From Pseudomonas chlororaphis subsp. aurantiaca (GTDB lineage: Bacteria; Pseudomonadota; Gammaproteobacteria; Pseudomonadales; Pseudomonadaceae): DNA of 64,000 bases. The position numbers and the translations under genes were made by a program. Every line of letters begins with the position of its first letter. Within the stretch, counting starts at the first letter, position 1. The notes beneath the pieces are model-generated. The model was not told where the DNA came from. It was given only the letters and a program-made list of their open reading frames with translations, and searched no databases. Positions 1 through 8,755 of the stretch are shown piece after piece. The DNA is taken from NCBI RefSeq assembly GCF_013466605.1, contig NZ_CP059162.1, forward strand, positions 3,162,001-3,226,000, in the 5' to 3' direction.

Positions 1-1
1 C

Positions 2-772
2 GACGATGTATGGATGGGTGCCTTCGACGGCAAGTGCTACCAGGGCCGCGACTCGAGCGACGCAGGTGTCACGCGCCGCGAAGGCTACGGCTACCAGTGG
101 TGGATGACCCTGCACGGTGGCTACTACGCCTCCGGGGTATTTGGCCAGCAGTGCATCGTCTTGCCACGCCATAACGCGGTGATTGCGTTTACCGCCGGGC
201 TGCCCTTGGGCGAGCGGCGCTTGCACAGCCTGCTCTGGGAACATCTGTTGCCGGCGCTGGGTGTACCCGCCGACGGCGCGGCGGATGCCGAGTTGGCGGC
301 GCTGTTGGCAAGCCAGCGGCGGCCGTCCCTCTCAGGGGCGTCGACCTCGCCGCGTCACGTCGAGTTCAACGGCACGTTTGTGGTGGAGGCCAACGAAGAT
401 CAAGTCAGCGAAATACGTTTGGTGCTTGGCACTGACCATTGCGACTTCTACCTCACCGACCCCCGTGGCACCCACTGCATTCGCGCCGGGCTGGCCAACG
501 GCATCGAAAGCCAGACCAGCATGACCGGCCATTATCTGCATCACCAATACCAGCCGGAACTGACCCCGGTGGTGGCGCAGGCGCGCTGGACCGACGACGG
601 GGTGTTAAGCATGACCTGGCAGTTTGTCGAGATGGCGTTTTGTGACCGTGTCAGCTGCCGTATTGAGCGCGGCATGTTGTATGTGGACCGCAGCGTCAAC
701 GTTAACGCAGGCCCGTTGCAGCGCCCGACGCTGACCGGCCATCCAAGAACAGCTTTGCAGGAGTCGCTATGA
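2..772 (+). CDS. Serine hydrolase (beta-lactamase-like family), 5' truncated by window edge
   Basis: The reading frame is open to the window edge, so only about 256 C-terminal residues are visible and the Ser-x-x-Lys active-site motif lies outside. The visible part has the pattern usual near the end of the core domain of class C beta-lactamase-related hydrolases: GYGYQWW, then a YYASGVFGQQ turn and a strand. A C-terminal beta-sandwich-like extension follows. The stop codon overlaps the aminotransferase start by 4 bases (ATGA), so the two are translationally coupled and probably co-transcribed. The substrate is not evident. With an aminotransferase and an aldehyde dehydrogenase downstream, cleavage of an ester or amide that feeds an amine pathway is a reasonable inference. 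Confidence 0.7.
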   Translation, partial: DDVWMGAFDGKCYQGRDSSDAGVTRREGYGYQWWMTLHGGYYASGVFGQQCIVLPRHNAVIAFTAGLPLGERRLHSLLWEHLLPALGVPADGAADAELAALLASQRRPSLSGASTSPRHVEFNGTFVVEANEDQVSEIRLVLGTDHCDFYLTDPRGTHCIRAGLANGIESQTSMTGHYLHHQYQPELTPVVAQARWTDDGVLSMTWQFVEMAFCDRVSCRIERGMLYVDRSVNVNAGPLQRPTLTGHPRTALQESL

Positions 773-2094
773 ACGATATTTCCAACCCGACAGGTTCCGA
801 GCGTGGCGCGTTCTGGGCACCGTTTACTCCGATGCGCCAGTTCCAGCAACAACCGATGATGTTCGCCAGTGCTGACGGCATGTACTACACCACCACCGAT
901 GGGCGTCGTGTACTCGATGCAATGGCGGGGCTCTGGTGCGTCAACGCCGGGCATGGCCAGCCGAAAATCGTCGAGGCCATTCGCGAGGCGGCGGGGCGCC
1001 TGGACTTTGTCTCGTCATTCAAGATGAGCCACCCCCACGCCCTGGAGATGGCCGAGCGCCTGATCGACATCAGCCCGGCCGGCATGGAGCAGGTGTTCTT
1101 TACCAACTCAGGTTCCGAGGCCGTCGACACCGCGTTGAAGATTGCCCGGGCGTATCACCAGGCCCGCGGCGACAGCCGCCGTACCAAGTTTATCGGACGT
1201 GCCAAGGGCTATCACGGCATGGGTTTCGGTGGGCTGTCGGTGTCGGGTATCGGCCGGCAGAAGCGTGACTTCGGCCCGTTGTTGGGCGAAGTGTCACACC
1301 TGCCGCTGCCTTACGACGCGGGTATGCGTTTCAGCGCCGGGCAACCGCAGCAGGGCGAACATTACGCCGACGCGCTGACACAATTGTTGGACATTCAGGA
1401 TCCGAGCACTGTGGCCGCGGTGATCGTGGAGCCGGTGACAGGCTCCGGCGGGGTGTACCCGCCGCCCCAGGGTTATCTGCAACGCTTGCGCGAGATCTGC
1501 ACCCGGCACGGCGTGCTGCTGATTTTCGACGAAGTGATCACCGGTTTTGGCCGCATCGGCGCCAGCTTCGCCGCCCAGGCGTTCGGCGTAACGCCAGACC
1601 TGATCACCACCGCCAAAGGCCTGACCAACGGCGCCGTGCCCATGGGCGGCGTGCTGGTAAGCGGTGCGGTGTACGAAGCGTTCATGGCCGGGCCGGCGAA
1701 CGTCATCGAACTGATGCACGGCTATACCTATTCGGCGCATCCGCTGGCGTGTGCGGCCGGGCTGGCGACCATCGAGGTGCATTGCGAACTGGGCATCAAT
1801 CAACACGTCAACGCGGTCAGCGGGCCCTGGCAGTCGGCCGCGCTGGCTCTGCAGGGTGTGGGGCCGGTGCTGGACGTACGCACCATCGGTTTGCTTTGCG
1901 CCGTCGAACTCGAGCCGCGCCCCGGTGCCGCCGGCGCGCGTGGCAGTGAAGTTGCGCAGTGGTGCTTCGAGCACGGCGTACTGGTGCGCGGTTCGGGCGA
2001 CACCATCGTGATTTCACCGCCGTTGGTGATCAGCCAGCACGAGATCGCCCAGGTGTTCAACACTTTGGCGGGTGCCTTGAATCAGGTTGCCTGA
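769..2094 (+). CDS. Class III PLP-dependent aminotransferase (omega-amino acid:pyruvate type)
   Basis: 441 residues, the normal length for omega-amino-acid/acetylornithine-type class III aminotransferases. Visible motifs are NSGSEAVDTALK near residue 117 (PLP phosphate region), FDEVITGFGR with the cofactor-binding Asp at about 254, and TTAKGLTNGAVPMG with the Schiff-base Lys at about 283. The enzyme should move an amino group from an omega-amino acid or amine to pyruvate or a keto acid, leaving a semialdehyde. The aldehyde dehydrogenase that starts 14 bases downstream could oxidise that product. The substrate cannot be read from sequence; beta-alanine, putrescine or taurine-like compounds are possible. 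The start overlaps the upstream hydrolase stop. Confidence 0.85.
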   Translation: MNDISNPTGSERGAFWAPFTPMRQFQQQPMMFASADGMYYTTTDGRRVLDAMAGLWCVNAGHGQPKIVEAIREAAGRLDFVSSFKMSHPHALEMAERLIDISPAGMEQVFFTNSGSEAVDTALKIARAYHQARGDSRRTKFIGRAKGYHGMGFGGLSVSGIGRQKRDFGPLLGEVSHLPLPYDAGMRFSAGQPQQGEHYADALTQLLDIQDPSTVAAVIVEPVTGSGGVYPPPQGYLQRLREICTRHGVLLIFDEVITGFGRIGASFAAQAFGVTPDLITTAKGLTNGAVPMGGVLVSGAVYEAFMAGPANVIELMHGYTYSAHPLACAAGLATIEVHCELGINQHVNAVSGPWQSAALALQGVGPVLDVRTIGLLCAVELEPRPGAAGARGSEVAQWCFEHGVLVRGSGDTIVISPPLVISQHEIAQVFNTLAGALNQVA

Positions 2095-2108
2095 AGGGAG
2101 TCGATGGT

Positions 2109-3527
2109 ATGTACGATTTGTTTGAGTTCTACATTGACGGCGCCTGGGTCAAGCCCCACGGCGAAACCGTCGAGACAGTGGTAAATCCGTCCACCGAGCA
2201 GGGGGTTGCGCGCATCATCCTAGGCGACGCTCGCGATGTAGACCATGCGCTCGGTGCTGCCCGGCAGGCTTTTCCGGCGTTCGCCGCGAGTTCGCTCGAG
2301 GCACGTATCGACTTGCTGCAGCGCATCATCGAAGCCTACAAACGCCACAGCGAGGCGTTGATCGAGGCGGTTCATCTGGAGATGGGCGCGCCGCTGTCCC
2401 TGGCCCGAAGCGCGCATGTCCCGGCAGGCCTGGGCCATCTGGCGCAGGCGCTGGAAGTGCTGCGCGAGTACCGCTTCGAACGGCGCCTGGGCCAGACGCT
2501 GGTACTGCGTGAGCCTATCGGCGTGTGCGCCCTGATCACCCCCTGGAACTGGCCACTCAATCAACTCACCTGCAAGCTCGCACCCGCCCTGGCGGTGGGC
2601 TGCACCGTCGTACTCAAGCCAAGTGAGTGTGCGCCGTTGTCAGCGTATATCGTCGCGCAAATCCTGCATGAGGCCGGGGTGCCGAAGGGGGTGTTCAACC
2701 TGGTCAACGGTAATGGGCCGGGGGTTGGCGCTGCGCTGGCCAGCCATGCCGAGGTGGATATGGTGTCGTTTACCGGCTCGACCCGCGCTGGCATCGCAGT
2801 GGCCAAGGCGGCGGCCGATACAGTGAAGCGTGTGTCCCAGGAACTGGGCGGCAAATCCGCGAATATCCTGCTCGACGATGCCTACCTGCCTAGCGCGGTG
2901 CGTCACGGGGTACAGGCGTGCATCCGTAACAGCGGCCAGTCGTGCAATGCGCCAACGCGCCTGCTAGTACCGCGCGCGCAACAACAGGCGGTGATTGATA
3001 TCGTCCGGGGAGTGCTGGCGCAGGTGTGCTTCGACGACAGTAACCCGACCTCCGCCATCGGTCCCGTGGCGAATGCCCTGCAATTCGAACGGGTACAGGC
3101 CATGATCGCCCAAGCCATCGCCGAGGGTTCGCGATTGATCGCAGGAGGGCTGGGACGACCACAAGGGATTGAGCGCGGCTACTACGTGCAACCTACGGTA
3201 TTTGCCGACGTCACCCCGGACATGCTGGTGGCGCGGGAAGAAATCTTCGGCCCGGTCCTGGCGATCATGCCGTACGACAGCGAAGCCGAGGCGATAGCCA
3301 TCGCGAACGACAGCCCTTACGGCTTGTCAGGTTACGTCACCTCGACCAGCCTCGAACGCAGCCGCAGGGTTGCACGGCAATTGCGCACCGGCATGGTCCA
3401 TCTCAATGGCGCCCGGGCCGACCAGGCCGCGCCGTTTGGCGGCTATAAACAGTCGGGTAATGGGCGTGAGTGGGGGGCGTTGGGGTTTGAAGAATACCTG
3501 GAGAGCAAGTCGCTGTTTGGGTATTAA
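2109..3527 (+). CDS. NAD(P)-dependent aldehyde dehydrogenase
   Basis: 472 residues with the ALDH superfamily signatures: the active-site Glu in QELGGK (about residue 245) and the catalytic Cys in NSGQSCNAPTR (about residue 279). The N-terminal TPWNWP stretch belongs to the cofactor-binding region. An upstream in-frame ATG at 1959 exists, but it lies inside the aminotransferase. The ATG at 2109 is preceded by AAGGGAG at 2094-2100, so it was chosen. It is the third gene of the operon and probably oxidises the semialdehyde made by the aminotransferase to the acid. The cofactor and precise substrate are not resolvable. Confidence 0.87.
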   Translation: MYDLFEFYIDGAWVKPHGETVETVVNPSTEQGVARIILGDARDVDHALGAARQAFPAFAASSLEARIDLLQRIIEAYKRHSEALIEAVHLEMGAPLSLARSAHVPAGLGHLAQALEVLREYRFERRLGQTLVLREPIGVCALITPWNWPLNQLTCKLAPALAVGCTVVLKPSECAPLSAYIVAQILHEAGVPKGVFNLVNGNGPGVGAALASHAEVDMVSFTGSTRAGIAVAKAAADTVKRVSQELGGKSANILLDDAYLPSAVRHGVQACIRNSGQSCNAPTRLLVPRAQQQAVIDIVRGVLAQVCFDDSNPTSAIGPVANALQFERVQAMIAQAIAEGSRLIAGGLGRPQGIERGYYVQPTVFADVTPDMLVAREEIFGPVLAIMPYDSEAEAIAIANDSPYGLSGYVTSTSLERSRRVARQLRTGMVHLNGARADQAAPFGGYKQSGNGREWGALGFEEYLESKSLFGY

Positions 3528-4138
3528 CGGCTTCAGAGGCGCGCAACGGGGCGACAGATAAATCAACGGCCCCTTTGCGCTCTGGTTGGCGCTCACACGC
3601 GAAGAAAGCCGGCCGCTTTGGTTTGCCATGATAGATCCCCGGATAGTGAGCAGTAGCGAAGGTCAAAAGCCTATCAAGACAAGGCAGCAGGCCTTACCCC
3701 TGCGATCAAACAGAATTGCAGTCTTAATGATGAATGGATCGGATAATTGTCGGTTCGACGGGGTCACGAAAATTACTAAGCGTGAGGCAGGCAATGGTGG
3801 CCGAATTTTCCTGTACGCATCGGAGAGTGGTCGGCTGCTGCATGAAGGGCCAGTAGAGGATTCATCGACAGGCAGCGTTGAGGTTGTTCTGTATCCTCGC
3901 AAAATGTGCGAAACGTCCTCACGGAGGCTGCGGTAGCCGTTTTCCATTAGCCATTGGCGCAGCCGCCGCTCGCTACCGTTGGGCGCAGGATCAGGCGCGC
4001 CTTGCAGCTGCCGAGAATGTCGCAGGTCGTTCGGGAGGAGATGTACCTGGCTACGCAATCTTGTGCTTATATCGCCGCTCTCGAAAAGGCCAGGAACATC
4101 AGGATGAAGACCCAACAGCTACCAACGATGCCGCGCTC
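3528..4138. other. Intergenic stretch without a convincing gene
   Basis: About 610 bases, visibly less GC-rich than the neighbours from about 3660 on. Open frames on both strands (for example 3586-3936 plus and 3663-4115 minus) overlap each other and show no domain pattern or ribosome site, so I do not call them. A 12-codon frame begins at ATG 4104, behind an AGGA-type site. It ends in TGA at 4140-4142, overlapping the start of the next gene, and could be a coupling leader. Confidence 0.4.
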
Positions 4139-4426
4139 ATGAAAACGCTGTTGATCGCAACCGCCTTGACGCTACTAGCGGTGTTCTATGTCGGCTATTA
4201 CCAGGCGCTCGAGGATGGCGATATCGAGACGATTGTCTTCATAAAGCAGCACCCGACGGTTCAGATGAAGTTCTACAACCTGCACGCCAACGATGGCGAG
4301 ATCAGGAGAGTCGAGCGCCTCTCTGAGCAAGAGCGACGCTGGATTATCGATTACTGCCGCTACCGGCTGGGTATCGACACTGCCTTGACCCGTCAGGACG
4401 ATGTGGAAACCTGCGGGAAAAAATAG
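4139..4426 (+). CDS. Small membrane-anchored hypothetical protein
   Basis: 95 residues. The first about 20 form one hydrophobic helix (MKTLLIATALTLLAVFYVGY), followed by a charged, probably periplasmic domain with two cysteines near the C-terminus. No family is recognised. There is no strong ribosome site at ATG 4139, but a short frame ending at 4142 overlaps it (ATGA) and could deliver ribosomes. The open frame extends upstream to 3878, but that part has no coding character. The existence of a protein is moderately supported by the clear anchor-plus-domain architecture; the function is unknown. Confidence 0.5.
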   Translation: MKTLLIATALTLLAVFYVGYYQALEDGDIETIVFIKQHPTVQMKFYNLHANDGEIRRVERLSEQERRWIIDYCRYRLGIDTALTRQDDVETCGKK

Positions 4427-4511
4427 CCATTGAGTGGCCGCCCGGAATGCTGCGCGTCGCTGGCTGGCGGTGAACGCGGCACTAGACAGCTCTGTCGCTC
4501 AACGGCACCGC

Positions 4512-5078
4512 TTAAACACCTCTATATCGATACACCGTTGCACTCCAGTACCGACTGCCGCCATTAGGTGCTTGGCGAGTCCATCCCTCTGCCTCCAGTT
4601 GCCTGGCGATCAGTCGATTCATGAAGCCATGACCGAGCAGCAGAACCGGTCCATCGCTGGCAAGGGCCTGAAGACGTTGCGCGGCGGTGTTGGCGCGGGT
4701 CTTTGCAGTGGCGACGGATTCGACGCTGGGTGAGTAGCCGCACAACCACAGGACCCGAAGGATAAATGCCCAGGTAAACGGCGACAGCCGTGGCCGTTTC
4801 CAGCGTCCGTAAGGCAGTTGCGCTTCACCGAAAAGCGCGTCGACCAGGGCGGGTTTCAGGCCAAGCGCCTGGACAGAGGTCAGCGCCCGTAGCGCGTTGC
4901 TTGAGACAATCACCCTGGCGGTTGCGGCGAGTTGCAGGCTGGCCTCCGGGACGGGTTGTTGGGTGATTTCGCAGCGGTTGTATTGTTCGATCCAGTCCTG
5001 CATATCGAGCGCGGACAGTTTGTCGGTGGCGGCCAGCTTTGGCTGGCCGTGGCGCATCAGGATGATTTCCCTGTTCAC
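4512..5078 (-). CDS. Histidine phosphatase family protein
   Basis: 188 residues. It begins MNREIILMRHGQP, where RHG at residues 9-11 is the phosphohistidine motif of the phosphoglycerate-mutase-like (branch 2) histidine phosphatases. The second catalytic His sits in LLLGHGFMNR near residue 150. In this family the first His is transiently phosphorylated while a phosphomonoester is hydrolysed. No signal peptide, so probably cytoplasmic. It is transcribed alone, convergent to the small gene at 4139 and separated from the SDR gene at 5232 by about 150 bases. Substrate unknown; SixA-like protein phosphatase or metabolite phosphatase are both possible. Confidence 0.8.
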   Translation of the reverse strand: MNREIILMRHGQPKLAATDKLSALDMQDWIEQYNRCEITQQPVPEASLQLAATARVIVSSNALRALTSVQALGLKPALVDALFGEAQLPYGRWKRPRLSPFTWAFILRVLWLCGYSPSVESVATAKTRANTAAQRLQALASDGPVLLLGHGFMNRLIARQLEAEGWTRQAPNGGSRYWSATVYRYRGV

Positions 5079-5231
5079 AGTCTTTTACGTCCTTGAGGAG
5101 CTTGTGGAGAGGGTACGCTAAGTGCGGTTTCGAGCGCTCGAGACATCGCTCTGATGCCAGTACGAAACCGCAGCAATGCGAGGCGCGACCAGCGGCTTTG
5201 CGGGCGCGACGGTCACGCCATTTGCAACAAG

Positions 5232-6284
5232 TCAGTCTTCGGCCATGACGCGGGTGGGTCTTGCGCGCTGGGTTTTAAACCAGTTGCGGTCGCGGTACCA
5301 CGCCACGGTGTCGGCGATCGTCAGTTCCAGCGCCCGGAAGGTCAGGCCCAGTTCTTCCTCGCTCTTGCGGTGGTTGAAGCGGGTGCGGTCCTTCTCCCGT
5401 ACCAGCAGGCGCAAGGTGGCCATGCTCAGCAGGATGGGCCTGCCGGTCAGGCGCGCGTAGACCTCCTGCACCGCCGCCAGGGTGTAGAGAAGGGGGAGCG
5501 GCACGTAGCGCGCAGGTGTCTTGACCCCGGCGATACGCCCGAGCACAGGCACCAGTTCGGCCATGGTCATATGCCGGCCCGCCGCCAGATAGCGTTCACC
5601 GCTGCGCCCGTGCCTGGCCGCGGCAATCTGCGCCAGGGCCACATCGCGGGCATCGACGACGGAAAAGCTGCCGGGGATCAGCCCGGGCAACTTGCCGCGC
5701 AGGACATCGTTGACCAACTGCCCCGAGGAGGTCGGGCCGAGGTCGCCGGGGCCCCACATCCAGCCCGGCAGGACCATGCAGGCCTGCATTTCGGGATGGG
5801 TCTCAAGGAACGCCAGGATGGCTCGGTCGGCGAGGATCTTGCTGCGGTAGTAGTCATCGGCGTTGGCGTCGGCGCGCAGGCAGGTCTCATCGATGGAGGT
5901 GCCAGGCGCGCCGTCGAGCACGGCAATCGAAGAGGTATGGATAAACCGGCGGATACCGGCGCGGTAGGCCTGGGCGATCAGCTCCTGCGTGCCGATGACG
6001 TTGATCTTTTCGAGTTCCTGCCAGTGGCTGCCGCCCTGGTAGTTGTCGCGAAAGAACGCCGCGGTATGAAACAGCGTATCGCAGCCTTGCAGGTCCGCGG
6101 CGAAGGCCTCGACATCGCCCATGTCGCCCACGATCAGCTCCACGCCCGGCAGGTTCTTGAACTGCTGTTCACCCTTGGCCCTTGAACGCACCAGGGCCTT
6201 GACCGCGCAGCCTCGCGCGACCAATTCCCGCACCAGGTTGTTGCCCAGCAAACCGGTGGCGCCAGTCACGAATGCATGACGCAT
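5232..6284 (-). CDS. Extended SDR: NAD-dependent epimerase/dehydratase or dihydroflavonol-reductase-like
   Basis: 350 residues. The N-terminus has the Rossmann nucleotide motif TGATGLLGNN (residues 7-16). A Tyr-x-x-x-Lys catalytic pair sits in DDYYRSK near residues 146-150, typical of extended short-chain dehydrogenases. The later part keeps the GPGDLGPT loop that follows the active site in dihydroflavonol-4-reductase-like members. It probably reduces a carbonyl or epimerises a sugar-like substrate with NAD(P)H. The stop-to-start gap to the upstream NTF2-like gene is only 3 bases, so they form one transcript, and a LysR gene is divergent, suggesting LysR control of both. Confidence 0.82.
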   Translation of the reverse strand: MRHAFVTGATGLLGNNLVRELVARGCAVKALVRSRAKGEQQFKNLPGVELIVGDMGDVEAFAADLQGCDTLFHTAAFFRDNYQGGSHWQELEKINVIGTQELIAQAYRAGIRRFIHTSSIAVLDGAPGTSIDETCLRADANADDYYRSKILADRAILAFLETHPEMQACMVLPGWMWGPGDLGPTSSGQLVNDVLRGKLPGLIPGSFSVVDARDVALAQIAAARHGRSGERYLAAGRHMTMAELVPVLGRIAGVKTPARYVPLPLLYTLAAVQEVYARLTGRPILLSMATLRLLVREKDRTRFNHRKSEEELGLTFRALELTIADTVAWYRDRNWFKTQRARPTRVMAED

Positions 6285-6287
6285 GGT

Positions 6288-6716
6288 TCAACCCTCGCTC
6301 GGTTCGGCTGACGGCATCAGCACCGTGCTGTCGAAGAACACCTCTTCATGGATGGCCAAGCCGTCCTTGAAGGTGAAGTGGGCGGCGTAGTACACGGCAA
6401 TAAAGCGTCCATGGGGTGGAATCACCCGGCCCGGCAGCACCAGGGGCGCGGCGAAGGTGCCGCTGAGCATGGCCGTCAGCGCCAGGCGATCGACGCCGAC
6501 GGCGAACGGGCTGAGGATCACGTGGGCATCGGGGAAGGCTTCGAACAACGCGATTTCTCGGTGGCGCATGGCTTCGCGACCCACTTGTATCCCCGCGCCA
6601 TCGAGGTAGGTGAAGTCTTCGCTCACCAGCGCCAGCATCGCCTCCACATCACGGCGATTGAAGGCATTGGCGGCGTGTTGCGCATAGTCGTTGGGGCCAA
6701 TCGGCATACAGTCCAT
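6288..6716 (-). CDS. Nuclear transport factor 2-like (SnoaL-type) small protein
   Basis: 142 residues from ATG 6716. The sequence has the alpha+beta cone pattern of NTF2/SnoaL proteins: an N-terminal helix with FNRRDVEAMLALVSEDFTYLDG, a middle IVLFEAFPDAHV-like segment, and a strand pair ending in EEVFFDS. An open frame continues upstream into the LysR region, but nothing there looks coding on this strand. Such proteins act as polyketide cyclases, isomerases or ligand binders. It directly precedes the SDR gene (3-base gap), so the two likely process the same metabolite. No catalytic assignment is possible. Confidence 0.72.
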   Translation of the reverse strand: MDCMPIGPNDYAQHAANAFNRRDVEAMLALVSEDFTYLDGAGIQVGREAMRHREIALFEAFPDAHVILSPFAVGVDRLALTAMLSGTFAAPLVLPGRVIPPHGRFIAVYYAAHFTFKDGLAIHEEVFFDSTVLMPSAEPSEG

Positions 6717-6824
6717 TCCATTCGTTTCCAGGGCCTGTAGATATACCGTCGAGACCCCCTCTCGAAAAACAGCGGCTCCTGCATAATGGCTTTGCATATC
6801 TGCAAGGCAGGGAGGAGATGAAGC

Positions 6825-7727
6825 ATGGTGTCGGAAGCGAATTGGGACGATCTTCGCCTGTTGTTGGCCGTCTCGCGGCGTGGCAGTTTTCTGCAAGCGG
6901 GCCAGCTGCTGGGGATCGCGGCGTCTACGGTGTCCCGCCGGTTGACTCAGCTTGAGAGTGCCCTGGGCGAGCCGCTCGTCGAGCGCGGCGTCGAGGGGTG
7001 CTGGTTGACCTCGCGGGGCCAGTCCCTGGTGGAAGTGGCCCTGGCGGCGGAAGCGGGCTTGAGGCGGCAAACCGTTGCCGGCCTGTCCGCGCTGGACACC
7101 GAGCTGTCGGGCAGTGTCCTGGTCAGTGCGGGGGAGGGCTTTGCGTCGTGCGTGCTGGAGGCGGCGAGTCGCTTCACCGCGCTTCACCCGCGTTGCACGG
7201 TGGAGTTGCTGGTGGCCGCCGACTTTCACAAGATCGTCCGTGGCGTGGCCGACATTGCAGTGCGTACCGCCCACCTGGGCGAGCCGTCGCTGATTTACCG
7301 ACCCATAGGCCGGCTCGCCTACGGGGTCTTCGCCGATGCGGATTATCTGCGGCGCTTTCCACAGGTGACGCCGGCTTCGGCAGTCAATATCGGCCTGCTG
7401 CCACCGCTGGACATGTTGCCGCAAGTGCGGGTGGCCAAGGCCGCCGGCCTGGAGCGCGCGCAGATCAGCGTGAACTCGTTCGCCTTGCAACTGGACGCGG
7501 TGCGGCGAGGCCTTGGGGTAGCCGTGCTGCCGCGTGTGCTGGCGCAGGACCTGATCGAGTTGTTCCCGGAGCTCCAGCTTCCCGATATGGAGGTCTATCT
7601 GGTGACCCGGCCACAGGCCTTGAAGCAGGCTCACATCAAATGTTTTTTTGCCATGCTGGAGCAGGTGCTGCTCGAAGCCCTGGCCCTGGAGAAGGTTGAA
7701 GATGGTGCCTTGGGAGGCGAGGGCTGA
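6825..7727 (+). CDS. LysR-family transcriptional regulator, divergent from the NTF2/SDR pair
   Basis: 300 residues. A winged helix-turn-helix occupies about residues 4-62 (LLLAVSRRGSFLQAGQLLGI then STVSRRLTQLE), followed by a periplasmic-binding-protein-like effector domain. The ATG at 6825 follows GGGAGGAGATGAAGC, a strong ribosome site. Divergent orientation to 5232-6716 across about 108 bases is the classic LysR arrangement, so control of the SDR/NTF2 operon is inferred. Its HTH resembles the CrgA-type subgroup that often regulates nearby dehydrogenases. Effector unknown. Confidence 0.88.
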   Translation: MVSEANWDDLRLLLAVSRRGSFLQAGQLLGIAASTVSRRLTQLESALGEPLVERGVEGCWLTSRGQSLVEVALAAEAGLRRQTVAGLSALDTELSGSVLVSAGEGFASCVLEAASRFTALHPRCTVELLVAADFHKIVRGVADIAVRTAHLGEPSLIYRPIGRLAYGVFADADYLRRFPQVTPASAVNIGLLPPLDMLPQVRVAKAAGLERAQISVNSFALQLDAVRRGLGVAVLPRVLAQDLIELFPELQLPDMEVYLVTRPQALKQAHIKCFFAMLEQVLLEALALEKVEDGALGGEG

Positions 7728-7788
7728 GGTGTGAAGCGCCCCCGGTTTTCCCGGGTGTTATGCATGATCGGCAGAGAGCGGTCAGAAC

Positions 7789-8586
7789 TCACCCCTGTAC
7801 CAGGTAAGCTCCGGACGGAACCCGATCGCGCAGCTTCTTGCATTTGCCGGGCTTGGGCTGATGCCCCGGCGGGCGATCGGGAAACCAGATTCGACATTTA
7901 CCCGGAGGCGGTCGATGGCCACGGGGAATCTCAATCTCGTCGTACGTGGAGGCTGGCTCGGCGGACGTCATTCGCAGTTGCCCTTCGGGGCTTGGCCTGT
8001 CATCCGTTGGCCAGTCTGCTGTGCTCTCCGCCGCTTCGCGGGTGAAGGTCTCAGGGCGGCGTTCAGTGTCCGGAGGGGGCTGCTCGGCGGCGACAGTTTC
8101 TGCTTCACGGCGCCTTTTAACCTCTTCTTCCAGGCCCTCCCGTACGGCAACCAGGCGCTCGTCGGTGTTGGGTGGGTTATTCGACGCCTGGGCCTTCTGC
8201 GCCGCCTGGATCAATTGGAGGTTGCGATTGCGTAACGCGAGGTTGCGACCGACCCGCATGTTGGAGCGCGTCGCCAGCGCCTCAGCCTGCTGATACTGCC
8301 CCTGCTGAAGACGCAACACGCCGAGGTAGTGCAGGGTCGCGGGATTGTTCGGTTGGATATGCAGGGCTCGTTCCAGTGTGGCAGCGGCCTGGTCCAACTG
8401 GCCATCTGCATACTGCTGCGAGGCAGATTCAATCAGGGTGGTTGATGCGGTGTTACTTTGCTGAGAGGCTTTGCGCTCGGCCGCAACCGAACAATGCGAC
8501 GCGACTGCGCAGAGCGCCAGGATCAGACCTGGCAGAAAACGCTTGGTTGGCATCAGGGGGCAGACTCGGTTGATCATCGACGGCAC
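7789..8586 (-). CDS. Exported TPR protein with a Pro/Gly/Cys-rich C-terminal tail
   Basis: 265 residues from GTG 8586; starts at ATG 8577 or 8553 are also possible and no ribosome site is decisive. A hydrophobic signal segment (about residues 16-35) precedes roughly two tetratricopeptide helices (53-110, including the TLERALHIQPNNPATLHYLG pattern). A charged coiled stretch (145-170) follows, then a C-terminal tail with two related blocks, HRPPPGKCRIWFP and RPPGHQPKPGKC (residues 224-249), each with one Cys. The two Cys may form a disulphide or metal site. Export with TPRs suggests a periplasmic or envelope protein-interaction role. It is convergent with the LysR gene. Function not assigned. 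Confidence 0.65.
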   Translation of the reverse strand: MPSMINRVCPLMPTKRFLPGLILALCAVASHCSVAAERKASQQSNTASTTLIESASQQYADGQLDQAAATLERALHIQPNNPATLHYLGVLRLQQGQYQQAEALATRSNMRVGRNLALRNRNLQLIQAAQKAQASNNPPNTDERLVAVREGLEEEVKRRREAETVAAEQPPPDTERRPETFTREAAESTADWPTDDRPSPEGQLRMTSAEPASTYDEIEIPRGHRPPPGKCRIWFPDRPPGHQPKPGKCKKLRDRVPSGAYLVQG

Positions 8587-8755
8587 TGGCGTAAAACAGG
8601 TCTTCAGCGTTGCTCGGCCGGGGGTGTGTTCACTGTCCCGTCATGACCGATGAAGGGGCTGCTATCGACCTGGCCAGTCACCTGAAGTTCCCGCAGGAGT
8701 GGCCAGCAGATGGGCAAGTCCGGGCAATGACCCATGAGAAAAAGGAGAGGTGTGC

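Noticed and set aside
3586..4115. Overlapping open frames in the 3528-4138 gap
   Set aside because: No ribosome site, no domain pattern, and overlap with each other on opposite strands.
6288..7634. Minus-strand frame extended upstream of the NTF2-like protein (448 codons)
   Set aside because: Upstream part is antisense to the LysR gene; the supported start is ATG 6716.
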